Shown here: positions 22,401-34,124 of the stretch, piece by piece
How positions within the stretch are numbered: the stretch's first letter is position 1
Layout: the number at the start of each line of letters is the position of its first letter
Assembly (NCBI GenBank): GCA_039881045.1
Contig: JAYWVB010000035.1
Location: forward strand, 1-64,000
DNA length: 64,000 nt
Origin: Chaetomium olivaceum
Taxonomy: Eukaryota; Ascomycota; Sordariomycetes; Sordariales; Chaetomiaceae
Direction: 5' to 3'
Notes under the pieces: generated by a model
The model's input: only the letters and a program-made list of their open reading frames with translations
Told to the model about the DNA's origin: nothing
Database searches by the model: none
Program-made: the position numbers and the translations under genes

Positions 22401-25299
22401 TCCTCGCCATGAACCAGTCTCTCAGAACTGGCCGTGTCGATGCCCGGGCGCGGGCCGTTCTGTGTGCGCTCCTTGAACGACTTGTTCCTTTGGACACCCG
22501 CCCCCTGGAAATCGTTCTCGTCATCTGAAATGACCTGTTGGCCCTTGGCATTCTGAGCCCGTAGAACGGCGGCAGCGGCGCCGACCGCTGCGCTGGTGAT
22601 TGCTGCCTCCGACATGGTCGGCGATTGTCGGTAGGTGGTCTGGGGCACCTTCTGGCCATACTCATCGAGTTCATACTCGACAAACTCGCGGGACCGGTGG
22701 CTCCCAGAGGCGGGAGTAGCCCCCCGCTCCTCTGCGTAGTCGTGGTGGCTCGCCACGGAGCGCTTGGTCGGGGTGCCCGGGTCGCGAGACATCTCCTCGT
22801 CGAGCGTGGCCATCGACTCGCGCCCGTTGTACAGCTGGTTGCCGACGGCGCTAGAGGAGCCTGTCAGGGCGGAGCCCTCAAGCATCGATCCGTCGACGAG
22901 GGAGGCCACGTTAGATTCGATACCGGCGGGATGAACAAAATCAGGGTTGAAGCCCACGGCACGAACATCGTCCCTGGATGGGACACCGCCAAGCTCGCTG
23001 TCCGTTGGGTTCAAATTTCTAACGCTCCGGTCGTCGTCGACAAGCTCACGGGTTATGGGCGCATCCTGCCGTGAAGGCTTTCCGGCCGATACGGGAGAAT
23101 CGGTCGTCCGGTGTGAAGCCCGCGACTCCTGGTTTCGAACCTCGCTTCCGGTCTCGGTATAACCAGAAATACTTGGGATTGGGCTTAGGCCGCGCCGCTC
23201 TGGTTGATACGGTACGTACTTCAGCGGGGGCGGCACATCCTGGGTGCTGTAGTAGTCGTAAGGGCTGTCGGGGGCATACGCCGGGCCGGACTCGGGATCA
23301 TCGACTTCCTCCTCGTCTTCCTGGTAATGTTTGGAGGCTCGTGAAGGCACTCGCTTGCCGTTGTCATCAATGATGTACTCGTCCCATTGTCCGGTTCGTT
23401 GGTGAGGTAGCGTCTTGAGATCTCCGTGAGAGATATTTGCATGCTGAGTCCCCAACGACTGCTGCAGCGTGATTGGTGTTTTTGTGGGAGTTGGGGTTGA
23501 CGTTGACACTGAGGATAGTTGGTCGTGGGGAATTTCACGGCCGGGGGCGAGCTCTTCGCTTGCCGAATGTGGCCGGTCAGTTTCTGCTGTTAGGATAGAT
23601 GCCCTCGTTACATCAGAGGCAAGCTCGCTCATCAACGGCATCGGCGGAACCGGCGGCCCAAGCTCTGATTCCTCATCCTCCAGGGCTTGATCGATGCCGC
23701 GGCCCCGCATCTCAGCTCTCCGCCGCCGCCTTGAGCGCTGTTTGTCGTCGGAAGGTGATTGGAGAACCTCATGCGCAGCAATAGCGGCTGCGCCCATGGC
23801 AGCCCCGGCGACGGCAGTAGCTTTGAGACGGTCTGTGCTGCGCCCTGGTGTGTCGTCCAGATCACGGTCTTCGATGGAATCGTGACTGAAGGCGCTACTA
23901 TCGTCAAAGTCGTTGCGGGCCTCGCGATCCCGGCTCTCTTTGCTCCTCATGCTATCGCGCGGCGTGACAATACTCTTGTCAATGGCCCCCGACCGTCGCC
24001 TATCGTTCGCAAACTCGTCCCTCGAGATTGTGGTTGCGCTGGATGTGGTTGAGTCGCGGCGAGTCCCGCGCCGGCTCTGTTCCCTCTTCAACGCATTGAG
24101 CTCTGGGAGGATGAGGCGGCGAATGGCATCCTCAACCGTCTCGAGGAGTTTTGGGTTATTGATTGATGAAGCCTTCGAAGCGCCGGACCGGATGGAGTGT
24201 TGGTCCATAGAGCGATGACTTGGTGGTGCGAAGGCGGAGGAAAGCACGCTAGACTCTACTCCTGAAATAAGAGACTCGCTATGCCCCTTGGATCTCCTCC
24301 GTGGCGACTTTGCGCGCTCTGAATACTTCTCATCTTTGGACACGCTACTCGTTCGGCTTTTGCTCGACCGGTGCTTGCGGTCCCTATCCCTGTCCTTGTC
24401 TCGGGTTTTGGAGACGGACACCCTATCTCGCTCGCGATCCTCGCGACCATCGCGACCATCGCGACCATCGCGGCTATCGCGGCTCTTGTTCCGGATCTTA
24501 TCGGTGGCGGCGGCGGCTCCCAGCCCCGCGGCAGCACCGAGGAGATAATCGCCTGTGCGAGAAGGGCTCCTGCTCCTGGTACTCTTGGCCTCGGACATTC
24601 CAAATGACGTAGCCGGCCCAGACCCGTCAAGGAAGCTGTCGGGGGGATAGCCGAAATCTCGCTCAAGTTGGGGTTGTTGTAGCTGGCTTTGCTGTCGGTC
24701 GTCGGAATTAGCGGGCTCGCTGGGCGACGACGGCGAGGATTGCCGCCGCTCCGTTCGATCTCAATGTCGATCGGGTTCCGGCTGACATTGCTCTCTTCTG
24801 TGGCTGAGGCATACGAGCCTCCGTCCTCCATGTCGCCGCTGAGAACTGAGAGATCCTCAACTTCGCTGCGGGCATGGACGGACCGACGATTGGGGCTCGA
24901 TTTCCTCGTCTTGGTTTGTGTGATTTTAATGCGATCCTGATGTGATCCGCCCTTGGACCGGTGCTTGCTGCTCGGTCTTACGCGAACGCGCACGCTCGGT
25001 TTCCGATGCGAGCTTGTGCCAGAGACACTGCTCGTCTTGCTACCTTCGAAGTATTCAATCAGCAGGGAGGTCTGCGATTTGCTTTGCCGATGCCCCGTCC
25101 TGATGGTGACGGGAGTTCCGTCGTCGGGAAGGGAGTAGGTGGACTTGTCGTCACCAGGTTTGGAAACATCGGTCCCAAGGTCGCTGTGAGCGTAGTCGCT
25201 TACAACATGGTCACTTGGGGCACCGGTCATAATTGTCGAATTGGTTTCGGTGGGCGCGGGCAAAGGCGGCGGAGACCTCCTTCTACTCACGACGCCCAT
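19456..25299 (-). CDS. Very large, mostly disordered filamentous-fungal protein of unknown function
   Basis: Minus-strand exons: 25299..21623, 21572..19640 and 19490..19456. The 50-bp intron (21573..21622) has GTGAGT, CTAAC and CAG; the last intron (19491..19639) joins to a 12-codon exon ending DTFGSQDTETF. About 1880 residues are predicted. Features in order: basic Ser/Arg-rich N-terminus; Arg-Asp-Gly repeats after residue about 230; three small Ala/Gly-rich hydrophobic patches such as LLGAAAGLGAAAA, GAAMGAAAIAA and ALGAAAGMAAA; a helical, coiled-coil-like stretch around 21250-21560; a Ser/Gln/His-rich C-terminus with a nine-Gln tract. Homologues are often auto-named as polycystin-like channels, but no channel domain is visible here. 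A frame break lies at G6 24641-24646: one more C in the transcript joins SEISAIPP to DSFLDGSGP. A 95-bp intron (24720..24814) is an alternative. Confidence 0.75.
20191..20219. repeat. CTG/CAG trinucleotide repeat (polyglutamine)
   Basis: Nine tandem CTG units on the plus strand encode Gln9 followed by His-rich sequence on the minus strand, in the C-terminal third of the large disordered protein. Length polymorphism between strains is likely. Confidence 0.9.
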
Positions 25300-27593
25300 G
25301 GTTGCGTCGAGAGCCAGTGGGCAGCTATTAGTTGGTTAGGTATCAGCGGGCCCTCGGTCCGTCGTCCAATTAGTTCCTTCCACGGAGTCCCTCGTCGACC
25401 GTTTGGAGACGAGCGGGATTGGAAATCAGAGGCCCGCTGCGAAACAAGGAAAAAAAGTAAGACGCAGTGTATCCAGGGCAAGTAATCGACCGGCTTTCGT
25501 CAAGAGAGCATCGGGTGCGGGAAATCTGTCGACAAACGTGGGTATGTGAGCAGGCAGTCGTCCCATAGGCAGGCACAGGCCTCGAGGAGGGTGAAATGTC
25601 ACACCAGACAGCTCGTCCGCCGGTAAAACGAAAGAGAAAAAGAGCGCCCTGAGAGGGTGTACTGGAAGAATGGAAATGCGATAATCGTACGTACTGCAAA
25701 CAGGCGCACAAAACAATGGGCGATCGGGGGAGGCGGCCTGTCAAAAAGCGAGAGGCGGGCGCAAGACACAGGCCGGGGCGTTGTTGAAGCGGCAACCAGA
25801 AGGGCACCGGAAGGGCGGGGCAGGCCGCAACGACGGCAGACCCAATCGCAGCGTCCCGAGACTTGGCAACTTGCAGGAAAAGACGGGGTGGCCGGCTGTT
25901 GGTGAAGCCGCGGAGCGACGATCGAGACGTGCGCCGAGGAGTGGTGGACGATGGCTCAGAGAACGGTTCCCAGTATTGCGGCGACGAGAAGTGGCGGATT
26001 TGCGCAATGCGCGCAGGCAGCCTGGCAGAAAGACTCTTCTTCCTTCCGTGACTTGCTTCTCTGCATGCAGTAAAACGTCGGCCTCCGTTCTACTCTGCGG
26101 ACCCAAGGAGGGGCCTATGGGAGGCTTTGTTATGGTCCAGGAGTGGCCAGGTTGCTTGATGTGCTGGCGGTGCTTGGATGGACCCGGCCAATTGGGCGTG
26201 GAGTCTGGGGTCTCTGGTGCAGCAACGTGCAGCTCGAGAAACGGCGGAGCAGAGATGGGAGAGACGAGGCTCACGGGTTGCTGCTGCTGCAGCTGCAAGC
26301 GGTGCTTGGAGGGGAGGTAATTATGGGCTGTGGAGCCAAGCAGCGGGCGGGAAGGCGTTGAAAAATATATGAGACAAAACCCCGAGAGCACGTTCCACGG
26401 ATGCAGGTATCAATCCGTTCCTGCGATGGTGTTGCCCAATGCCAAAGAGGAAAATCCGACTGAGGAGGGGGGATGCAAATGTCGGGGTTCGACAATCGAG
26501 GAGGCTGGGCTGGCGGTTTGTTGACATTCAGCTCCGTTTCCCGCCAAGCAAAAACCAACAGGGCCCCTGCTCGTTCAAGTTGGATCCCAGGAAGAGACGA
26601 ACATGGAGAGAGTTGGCCCTGCTCCGCTCCGCTCCGGATGGGAGACCCCACTGGGCGATCTCTTGGGTCCTTGGCACAGAGGGTGCCGCTTCCCGCTTCC
26701 CGCCACTGTCACACCCCCAATCATGCCCAAAAGGACATCACTTCACTTCGTTCCGAGTCCATGCGAGCTGTCCGTTTCGGCAGCGTTTCTAATCCAGCGT
26801 AGTAATTAACTAACCCGAAGGACAAACGGCTCGCCGCTGAACTACAACAGAGACAGGACAGTGAACTGTGTTAATTGATGACGAGCTTGTGCTTTTTCCT
26901 GTTTAATGTTCTGGCTGCCAATCGCTTTGTTTGCGCCGCCTGTTTGTAGCGAGGTCCTCGATACCGTCATCAGGGACCAGGTTTGAAACTCGACGCTAAC
27001 GTCGAGCTCAGATCTCAGGGTCCCGCTGTTACCGCTTTACGAACCACTCCCGCTATGGAACGACAACCTTCAAGAGAGGGCTGATCCCATGTTCCATAGG
27101 TAGGAACTGGAATCTCGGTAGGCGCTGTAGGGTTCACCTCGGTGGAACGGTGCGTGAACCGACGGATGAGGAGTGGCCGCCCGCTTCAGTTGCAAAGCCT
27201 AAGTTATTATTAGACTACCTACGGATTCGAGAAGCACACAGAATAGCAAGTATTTGTATTCCGAAAGGTCATTCATCAGTACCTTGTAAGAATCAACTCC
27301 AATGTTGAGAAAAAACGATTCCGGCCAATACTTTCAGCGGTCCTTAGGGTCGGACCGCGATCATCGAGGAGTCGTGAACGGTATCATCTGCAATTCCAAC
27401 GCTTGTATTCCTTCGAGCGTAAACCCTATCGACTGCTTTGGTCACAAGACCCTAAGGTATAATTCCAAGGAAACAATTACATGACGCCCTCCGGTTCGAG
27501 ACACGGTCCGGGTTACCTCCTAACCAAAACGCCCAAAGACAAGATTTACGAGACGCCAATGACCTGGCACAACCCCCAAAACTCGCAACTGAT
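25300..27593. other. Long intergenic region upstream of the large disordered protein
   Basis: About 2.3 kb. ORFs of up to 216 codons (for example 26391..25741 minus) overlap in several frames and show no domain, so I take 25300-26800 as promoter and leader of the minus-strand gene. From 26800 to 27590 the sequence is less GC-rich and holds nothing recognisable; it contains the 3' flank of the IFRD gene. Confidence 0.5.
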
Positions 27594-28945
27594 TTACTTC
27601 TTAGGCCTCCGTTCCGAGATGAACTCAACCTCTGCGCTGCTCAAAATATCTCGAACGACCGGGTTCTCCAAGTAATGGATCCCAAAGCCGCCCCCCAGCA
27701 AGATCTTGAGCATCTCGACTCTGGTGTGGAGAGACCAGGTGTCGATGAGCAAGAACTGGTTGTAGATACGGATCTTCTCCCGATACCCAAACTCTCGGAA
27801 ATCGCCCTGGTCGTCGGTCCTCGACCCGCCTGTGTGCGGGTTTGGCCCCGACCGGCCGGCCGTGGAGTAGCCCGGCCCCTTGCCACGCTCAAGCGAGGTG
27901 ACAATGCTGGAGAAGTTGGAACGCAGGTTCCTCCGTCCCTTTTTGGAGACGGTCTTTGACGAGTCGCGGACAATCTCGGCCATCCGGGTCATTATCCGGT
28001 GCTGGTTGTATTGCATGTCAAAACTCTCGCCTGTCTCCTCTTCGTAGTCACGGGCGGCCTCGAAGAGAAGCGCGATGTTGACTCCGGCGCCAGTTTGGAC
28101 GTCGGGGTCCGAGCTGTCGAGCTGCTCCATAAACGCTTCGATGGCCGTCTCGCTCTGGGTTGTCAGGTCGTCCAGGTGACTCGCTACGAAAGCCCAGGCC
28201 TGGAGGGCCGCTGTCACCACCGGGGCGCTGTCGGCCGCCGTGACGGAATGGCCATCGCTCTCGATAATCTCCATGAAAAAGTCGAGAACCTCCTCTGCAG
28301 CTTCGGTCGACCCTCCTCCGTATGTGACGGCAATGCTAAGGGCGTGTATCGCCTCGATCTTGTTGTCTTCCTCCTCTGCGTCGTGGCACGCCGCTTTTAA
28401 TATCGGTAATGCTTGCTCGAAAACGGTATCCGACGAGCAGGTGAGGACGGTCAAAGTGAAAGCCTTTAGTGCTCGCAGACGCTCTTCGTCGCTGCTGCCG
28501 CTCTTGATCTCCCTGAGGAAAACGGGCATGATCTCAGCAACAGATCGCTGGAGCTGGTTCTGGGCAAAGTGATGCTTCAGGAGGTGGTTGTATCCCCTAG
28601 GGTGGCTTCGCGTCCCTGTACGCTGCTGCGCTTGCGGTCCTGAAGCTCCGTGACTCGGTCCTGGAGCCGCTCAACCCATGTCGTAGTGCTTCCTACATCT
28701 TCATCTCCGTCGACCGAGTTGGCGCTCATCGTCATGATGTCGTCGTTCTCTGAGTCGCTAGCATATTCATCCTCCGACGCATAGCGGCTGCCGGGCCTGG
28801 AATTGGCGCGCGAGCCCACGCGCGAGTTCGCCGGAGATCCATTTGGAGAATGGTTGGTCGAGGAGAGACCAGACTCCGGTTTCAAGCGGGCCTTGCGGGA
28901 TACTGTCTTGCCCGACCCGAGGGCCCGTCTTCGAAGCTCAGACAT
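27594..28945 (-). CDS. IFRD-domain (interferon-related developmental regulator) protein, frame break at 28594-28597
   Basis: The single exon encodes about 450 residues if one base is added. The N-terminal 120 residues are basic and Ser-rich, starting MSELRRRALGSGK, with an acidic SEDEYASDSENDD patch. The rest is the helical-repeat IFRD domain, followed by the IFRD C-terminal part REKIRIYNQFLLIDTWSLH. Fungal IFRD proteins are little studied; animal IFRD1 and IFRD2 act in transcription and ribosome regulation. The frame breaks between GREATLGD and YNHLLKHHFAQ, at a run of four C (28594-28597, plus strand). One additional base makes LGGYNHLL and continues the domain. Both halves are well conserved, so a sequencing error is likelier than a dead gene. 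The stop codon is at 27594-27596. Confidence 0.88.
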
Positions 28946-30951
28946 GTTCTGTTAATATCGTTCGTCGCAGTTTGTCGCAAGTGTACCGTGATAAGGGCTA
29001 TACCAGGTAATTTGCGTGGTGTGTGTGGTGAATCTGTCGTGGGTCAAGTTTGGCGTTGCGGTGCGTTCAGGTAGTGAGTGGGATTAAGTAATATGGGTGG
29101 CGGAAACAGTGTGTTGCGTGAGTTCTCGGAGCGGTCGGGCGTTTGTAATGGGCAGGTGATAATCCATGAGGATAAATAACAACCCAGGTAGAAAAGACAC
29201 GGGGTGTGGTCTGTGGCTTTGGCCGCCCGAAGATTTGTCAATAAATCACACAAAGGTAACGCTTTCCGAGTCCGGGTTTTAACTATGGCCCGAACAAAAT
29301 AGGAAAATGACCTCGGGATACCAACATACCTAAATAGTCCACGAAAAGCGCCTTCTTTCCAAGTTGTTCGTGGGCGGCAGAAACGGAACTCCCATCCCAT
29401 GAACAGGGCTGCCCTGTGGACCAGGTCCCGAACAGTGACGCATGAAAGCGCCACCCACCCACTGCAAGGGCCAGGTTTGACGTTGGTGGCGGGGTCGAGC
29501 ACCCCGGGAGCCTGGGCGGGTACCCTGTCGCCTCGAGATGTCAGCGATGGGGGGTGCCTCAGTTTCCCACGGGGGCAGTGAACGGCCACGCCAGTCTTCA
29601 CTTTGAGTTATTATTTGTTGTCCCCTCCCTCGTATTATCTCTCCTCTACTGACTTTGGCATCTCTAGCGTTCGAGTCACTCCACCTCTTTGTAGCCCTGG
29701 GGACTATCAACAGGAAGTTGCGCCTCGAGCCCCAGAGGCCTTGGCACTTGATTCAGCGTTAAAGTGGTTGCATATTGGCTAGCCGAATTGGGTTAATCTT
29801 TAACCCCGCGGGACAAGTGGGCAGGTCTGGTTAAACAAGGCACGAGCAACCACTCAGTTCATATCTCTCGTTAAATGGATATTTTGGAGAGTAAAGTGGT
29901 AGTAAGCGAGAGTAAGGCGGAATATTGTGATGCCAAATATCATTTACTGCGTTGGTGAGCAATCATGTCACCTCTCCGAGCCTCGTCGTGGGTGGTGTTG
30001 GTGTCAAGCCAACAGCCATGCGAGAGTGGGGCCATTGCCAGCCAAGGGAGTATCACGATAAGATTGTAAGCGGCACCTTTTGCATGTGCTTCCCAGGGTA
30101 TGTATCAATATGTCTGCCTACATGGAGAAAGTGTTATGCTTCCTTTACTCAGTAATAATCTCCTGCACGGATTATTAGCATAATTCAAACCGTGTGCCGG
30201 AATGTTCGGGCTGTGGCTCATGAAATGCCTTCCATGTTTGCGATGCCTGAGGCTTCCCGATCTTATCGCAGCCCCCGCACCGCCGCCCAAGAGCTCCGAT
30301 CCCATGACCACGCCATCCACGGCTGTCCGTCCCTCAACCCACCCACGTATCACGTATTGCCCTTCAAGTTCTCCAAACTACTTGTAGTAAAAAAGAGAGT
30401 CTCGATTCCGTAGCAGGAATCACGGGCGCATTTATTTTCCCAATCAGCAATCATACCACAACCGGCTGCCGCCCGAGGAAGGGTGAAAGGGCAGCCTTAC
30501 TGCGTACAGCTCTTGACCTTGTGTCTCTGCCTGGGCACCCCACCTTCCGAAACGGTTACAGCACTTCCTGCCTGATTGCCTTCCTCGAGCCAACACTTTG
30601 ACTCCTTGTCCCGTCCCTTTCTTTGAAGTCGTCACTTCTGAACACTATACTCGAACACGACCCATCAACAGGATATTTCTTTGAACACCTGACGTGTTCT
30701 CGGGAAGCGTACCGGCACGGGGCCCGCTTGACCGGACAACCCCTCTGTCGCGCACTTCTTCCACAAGGCTTAAGCAAACAAACTCCCCCATCGCGCACCG
30801 TGCATTACCCTCAACTCGTCAATCCATATCCGCAGCTGAGCTCGCTCAGACGAGAAAACCGCTGCCAAACACCTAGACCTGGTCTTGACCTTGACTTCTT
30901 AAAACCAGTCTCCGTGCCGCTCGAGAAGCACTCGAGGCTGCGTCACTCATC
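28946..30951. other. Intergenic region between divergent genes
   Basis: About 2 kb between the start of the IFRD gene (-) and the FHA gene (+). It holds only short ORFs in conflicting frames. The stretch 29700-30200 is AT-richer. No gene or RNA was recognised. Confidence 0.5.
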
Positions 30952-33327
30952 ATGACAACTCCGCCCGACCCTCGAAGATCGGGTTGGTCATCACCCTACC
31001 CCAATGCTTTTCTTCTTGGATACTGACACGTCCTCAACTCTAGTGGTGCTCCGGCTCTCCGCAGATCAATCCTCGGGCGCCAACATCGTTTTCCCCGAAC
31101 GCTGCATCACGTTGCACGGCGACAAGAACACCGTCACAATTGGACGGGCTTCCAAGAGCACGGACAAAGGCTTTATTGCGAGCGCCGGAAACGCCTGGTT
31201 CCATAGTCCGGTGATGTCCAGACTACACGCCCGACTATCAGCCAACATGAACGATAGGGTACGCTACCGCACATTTTCCAGTTTCTACTGCTGTACTAAC
31301 TAGCGAATAGAAGATTGAAATCAAGGACCTGGGCTCGCTCCATGGCACATTCCTCAACGGTGACCAGAGTATTTCGGGTGATGAATCTGTCGAATTACGA
31401 CAAGGAGATGTCCTACGATTCGGTGCGCCGATCTGGCGGGGCAGCGAGCAATTCTTCCCGGCCACGGTCAAGGTCGACTTCCAATTCTATATACCGTAAG
31501 CGCTTAGCTGCTCGTTATATGTAACGCACCGCTAACATATCTTGCAGTGATGGCGGTGCTAGCACCTTCCAGGTGCCTGACGAATCTGACGAGGATCTTG
31601 ATGATTCCCACTCCGACGACAGCGTTGAGATGATAACTCCCGACGGTCCCCATATCATGGCACGCAACATCTCCGCTCAAAGCGCTGCTCGGGCTGAGAC
31701 TTCAGTCATCGATTTGACCGGCGCAACTACTGTCAGACTTGGCTTCGGCGCGTCAACACCGCGCAACTCTCAAATCCACCTCCATGACGCCCGGGAGCCG
31801 GCTAGCTTTGTCAAGGGCCAAGTTGAGACGGCAGATGATGTCATCTACGATCTATCGACTAATTATGAACTTGGAGATTCCGTGGCCGACGCGAATTTGG
31901 GAGACAGGACTCTTCTTTCTGATGACATGACTGACCTGGAATCAAACGGATCCCCGAATATGGACGTAGACCACGCCTGGTATGGAGCTGATGAGCAAGA
32001 CGATGATGACCAGGACGGCGATCACGACGAACTCCACATTCTGAGCGAACAAACCGATGACGACAGCCAGATCGATTACCCAGACGAAGACTCGGCTAGT
32101 CAAATGGATAGCTTCGACGAAGGCGTGAGTGACGAGGACCTTGCCAGCGTTGGCGACGAGCTGGAGAGCATTAGCATTGACGACGACATGCAAAATAATA
32201 TAAATGTCGCGGGCAGGTATGCCCACACGCTTGATGCGTCTAACGCGTCGGATGACGGCAGTTTAGGCCTGGGGTCCAGGAACGGTAAGGTCGCTTTGGT
32301 TTATTCTTAAGGCCATTCATTAACGCTACATAGACTTCACTTCCTGGGAAGAACCGTCACACTTTTCTCGAGCTCCGGACTTCCCGGAAATCGCCCGGTT
32401 GGTCGACTCTATGTCGTCCCGGCGGCCACCGCCCACTCAGACCGTCCCCGGGGCCAACACCGTTGCCAGCATCGACTGGCTACTGAACAGCGACAATCCA
32501 ACTCCCGCGCTAAATCGGGAGCAAATGACCCCTCCAGATTCTTCCCCAGCAACGAAGCGGGCTGATGTGCTCGGTGCCAGGACCGGGAAGATCGACTACT
32601 TCCGGGCGAGAGAAGAAAATAAGATGGCTATAGAGGCGCAGAAGGCCGAATGCTCGCGACCGACATCGGTGCAAGATCTTTGCAACGAGAACGAGGCTAC
32701 AAGTAACCTAGGCATGCCCACCCCGGAGCCGTACCCGCCCACATCGTCCTCAATCTCGCCGTCGGGCCGGAACCTATCTGACCCTACCGATTTCCGCCTA
32801 ATCCTTGAAGGTCCACCATACGAACCCCATCCTACAGCTTCGCCCATGGGCCTCAGCGGGGAAGTGTACGGTTGCTCTCGCCGAACACACGTTGGCATTA
32901 CGGACATCGTGAACGCAGCCCAACAAGATGCCATTGGTGGGCTCGAGCAAATGGCGCGAACGGAAACAGACGTAAAGGTCGTTGACCGCAAAGCAAAGCG
33001 AAAAGCAGAAGATATATCAGACACCACCGATGCTGAGGAGCGGTGGGCTGGTTCCGTATCCAAGATGCCCTCGCCAGGTCCATCCTTCGATAAAATGAAC
33101 ACGCACCCCGAACTCCCGGCGGAGGTGGTTCAAGAGCTTATCAAGCGGACGGACCACGACAACGGGCACACCCCACGACCGGAGATTCGCAGACTCAAGG
33201 GAGGCCGGTAAAGAGAGCGCGTATGATGCGTGTTGCGGAGCGTCTGGGATATGCGGCTCTTGGTGGTGTCACGGCTGGGGCCATGATCGTTGGCACGCTC
33301 ATCTACACGGCGCCCACTTTCGGTTGA
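30952..33327 (+). CDS. FHA-domain protein with C-terminal membrane anchor (frame break near 33204)
   Basis: Exons: 30952..30982, 31044..31258, 31311..31495, 31548..32284 and 32334..33327; all introns are GT...AG, 49-61 bp. About 720 residues are predicted. The FHA phosphothreonine-binding domain covers roughly residues 11-150 and has the signature MSRLHARL and DLGSLHGTFLNG. A long acidic, disordered middle follows (Asp-rich around 31960-32180), then a Lys/Arg patch KRKAEDIS. Read in the frame of exon 5, the ORF stops at 33211 (LKGGR). In the next frame the sequence continues RVAERLGYAALGGVTAG and ends IVGTLIYTAPTFG, a typical single membrane helix before the stop at 33325-33327. One extra G near 33203 would join them. 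A tail-anchored FHA protein recalls fungal Far9/Far10/SLMAP proteins of STRIPAK, but no coiled coil is obvious, so I do not name it. Confidence 0.82.
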
Positions 33328-34124
33328 GCTTGGCGCCGGCGGCCACGGCATACCTTTTTTTTTTGTTGTCAAAGTGACCCGCATTTTGCTTGGCTTCGTT
33401 TTGCTTTTACCATAAGGAGGCACTCCGAACGAGGGGGACGCCGAGGGGAAACGGAAGGCGTTCGGTACATGGCTCATCTCGTCTCGGCTTTGTTCTAGGG
33501 ACACGGAATGGGATCAAGGACGGTCAGGTCTGGCACGGCCTTTGCGGCGGGGTATGGGCAAGGGGAAGCGGTACGGGAGCAGAACAAGGCGCTGGCATGG
33601 TCTGGCGGCGGCATAACGGACGGATATGGGCGCTCACTGCCAGCTTATATCGGCCCTTTGAGGCTCATGGATGCCAAATTTGCGCTCTCGTCCCTACACT
33701 ATCGTTCTTTGTAGGCTTTAGGTTTGAGGGGTATACTCACTCTCTATCAGGTATTTTAATGGTCATCTGCGTTCTTTTCCTAGGTGATTTGCCAGGCCTT
33801 TTTGAGGAGCAGGCACTGATGTGGTGCAATTCACCAGAGCTTGGTTTGTGTGTGGCTCATGTACTAGGTTAGAGGACAATGTTAGCATGTGTAGTCAAGT
33901 TGCTGTCTGATGCTCCTGGACGAGGTGACGAGGTTCACGCCATGCCGGCTTGCGGGTAAGGTGAGGCCATGTTTGTGCAGGTGGTCCGTGCAATGATCGT
34001 CGTGATTTAACGGTGTTGTTTCGTTGCTCGTCTGTTTCCCAGCGACATCATTGCCATAGCCATCTCAATATTTGTCATAGCCATCTCAATATTTGTCATA
34101 CCCATCTCGATATTTGCTTGCACG
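33328..34124. other. Intergenic region with a 21-bp tandem repeat at its end
   Basis: This is the 3' flank of the FHA gene and the upstream region of the gene at 34125. No gene is supported. The 21-bp repeat is listed separately. Confidence 0.5.
34055..34117. repeat. Three tandem copies of a 21-bp unit
   Basis: Copies at 34055-34075 and 34076-34096 are identical (catagccatctcaatatttg plus t). The third, 34097-34117, differs at three positions. The array ends seven bases before the ATG at 34125, so it lies in the immediate leader or promoter of that gene. Confidence 0.92.

Noticed and set aside
25741..26391. 216-codon minus-strand ORF
   Set aside because: Several frames are open here; no domain, poor codon use, and it sits in the expected leader of the large minus-strand gene.
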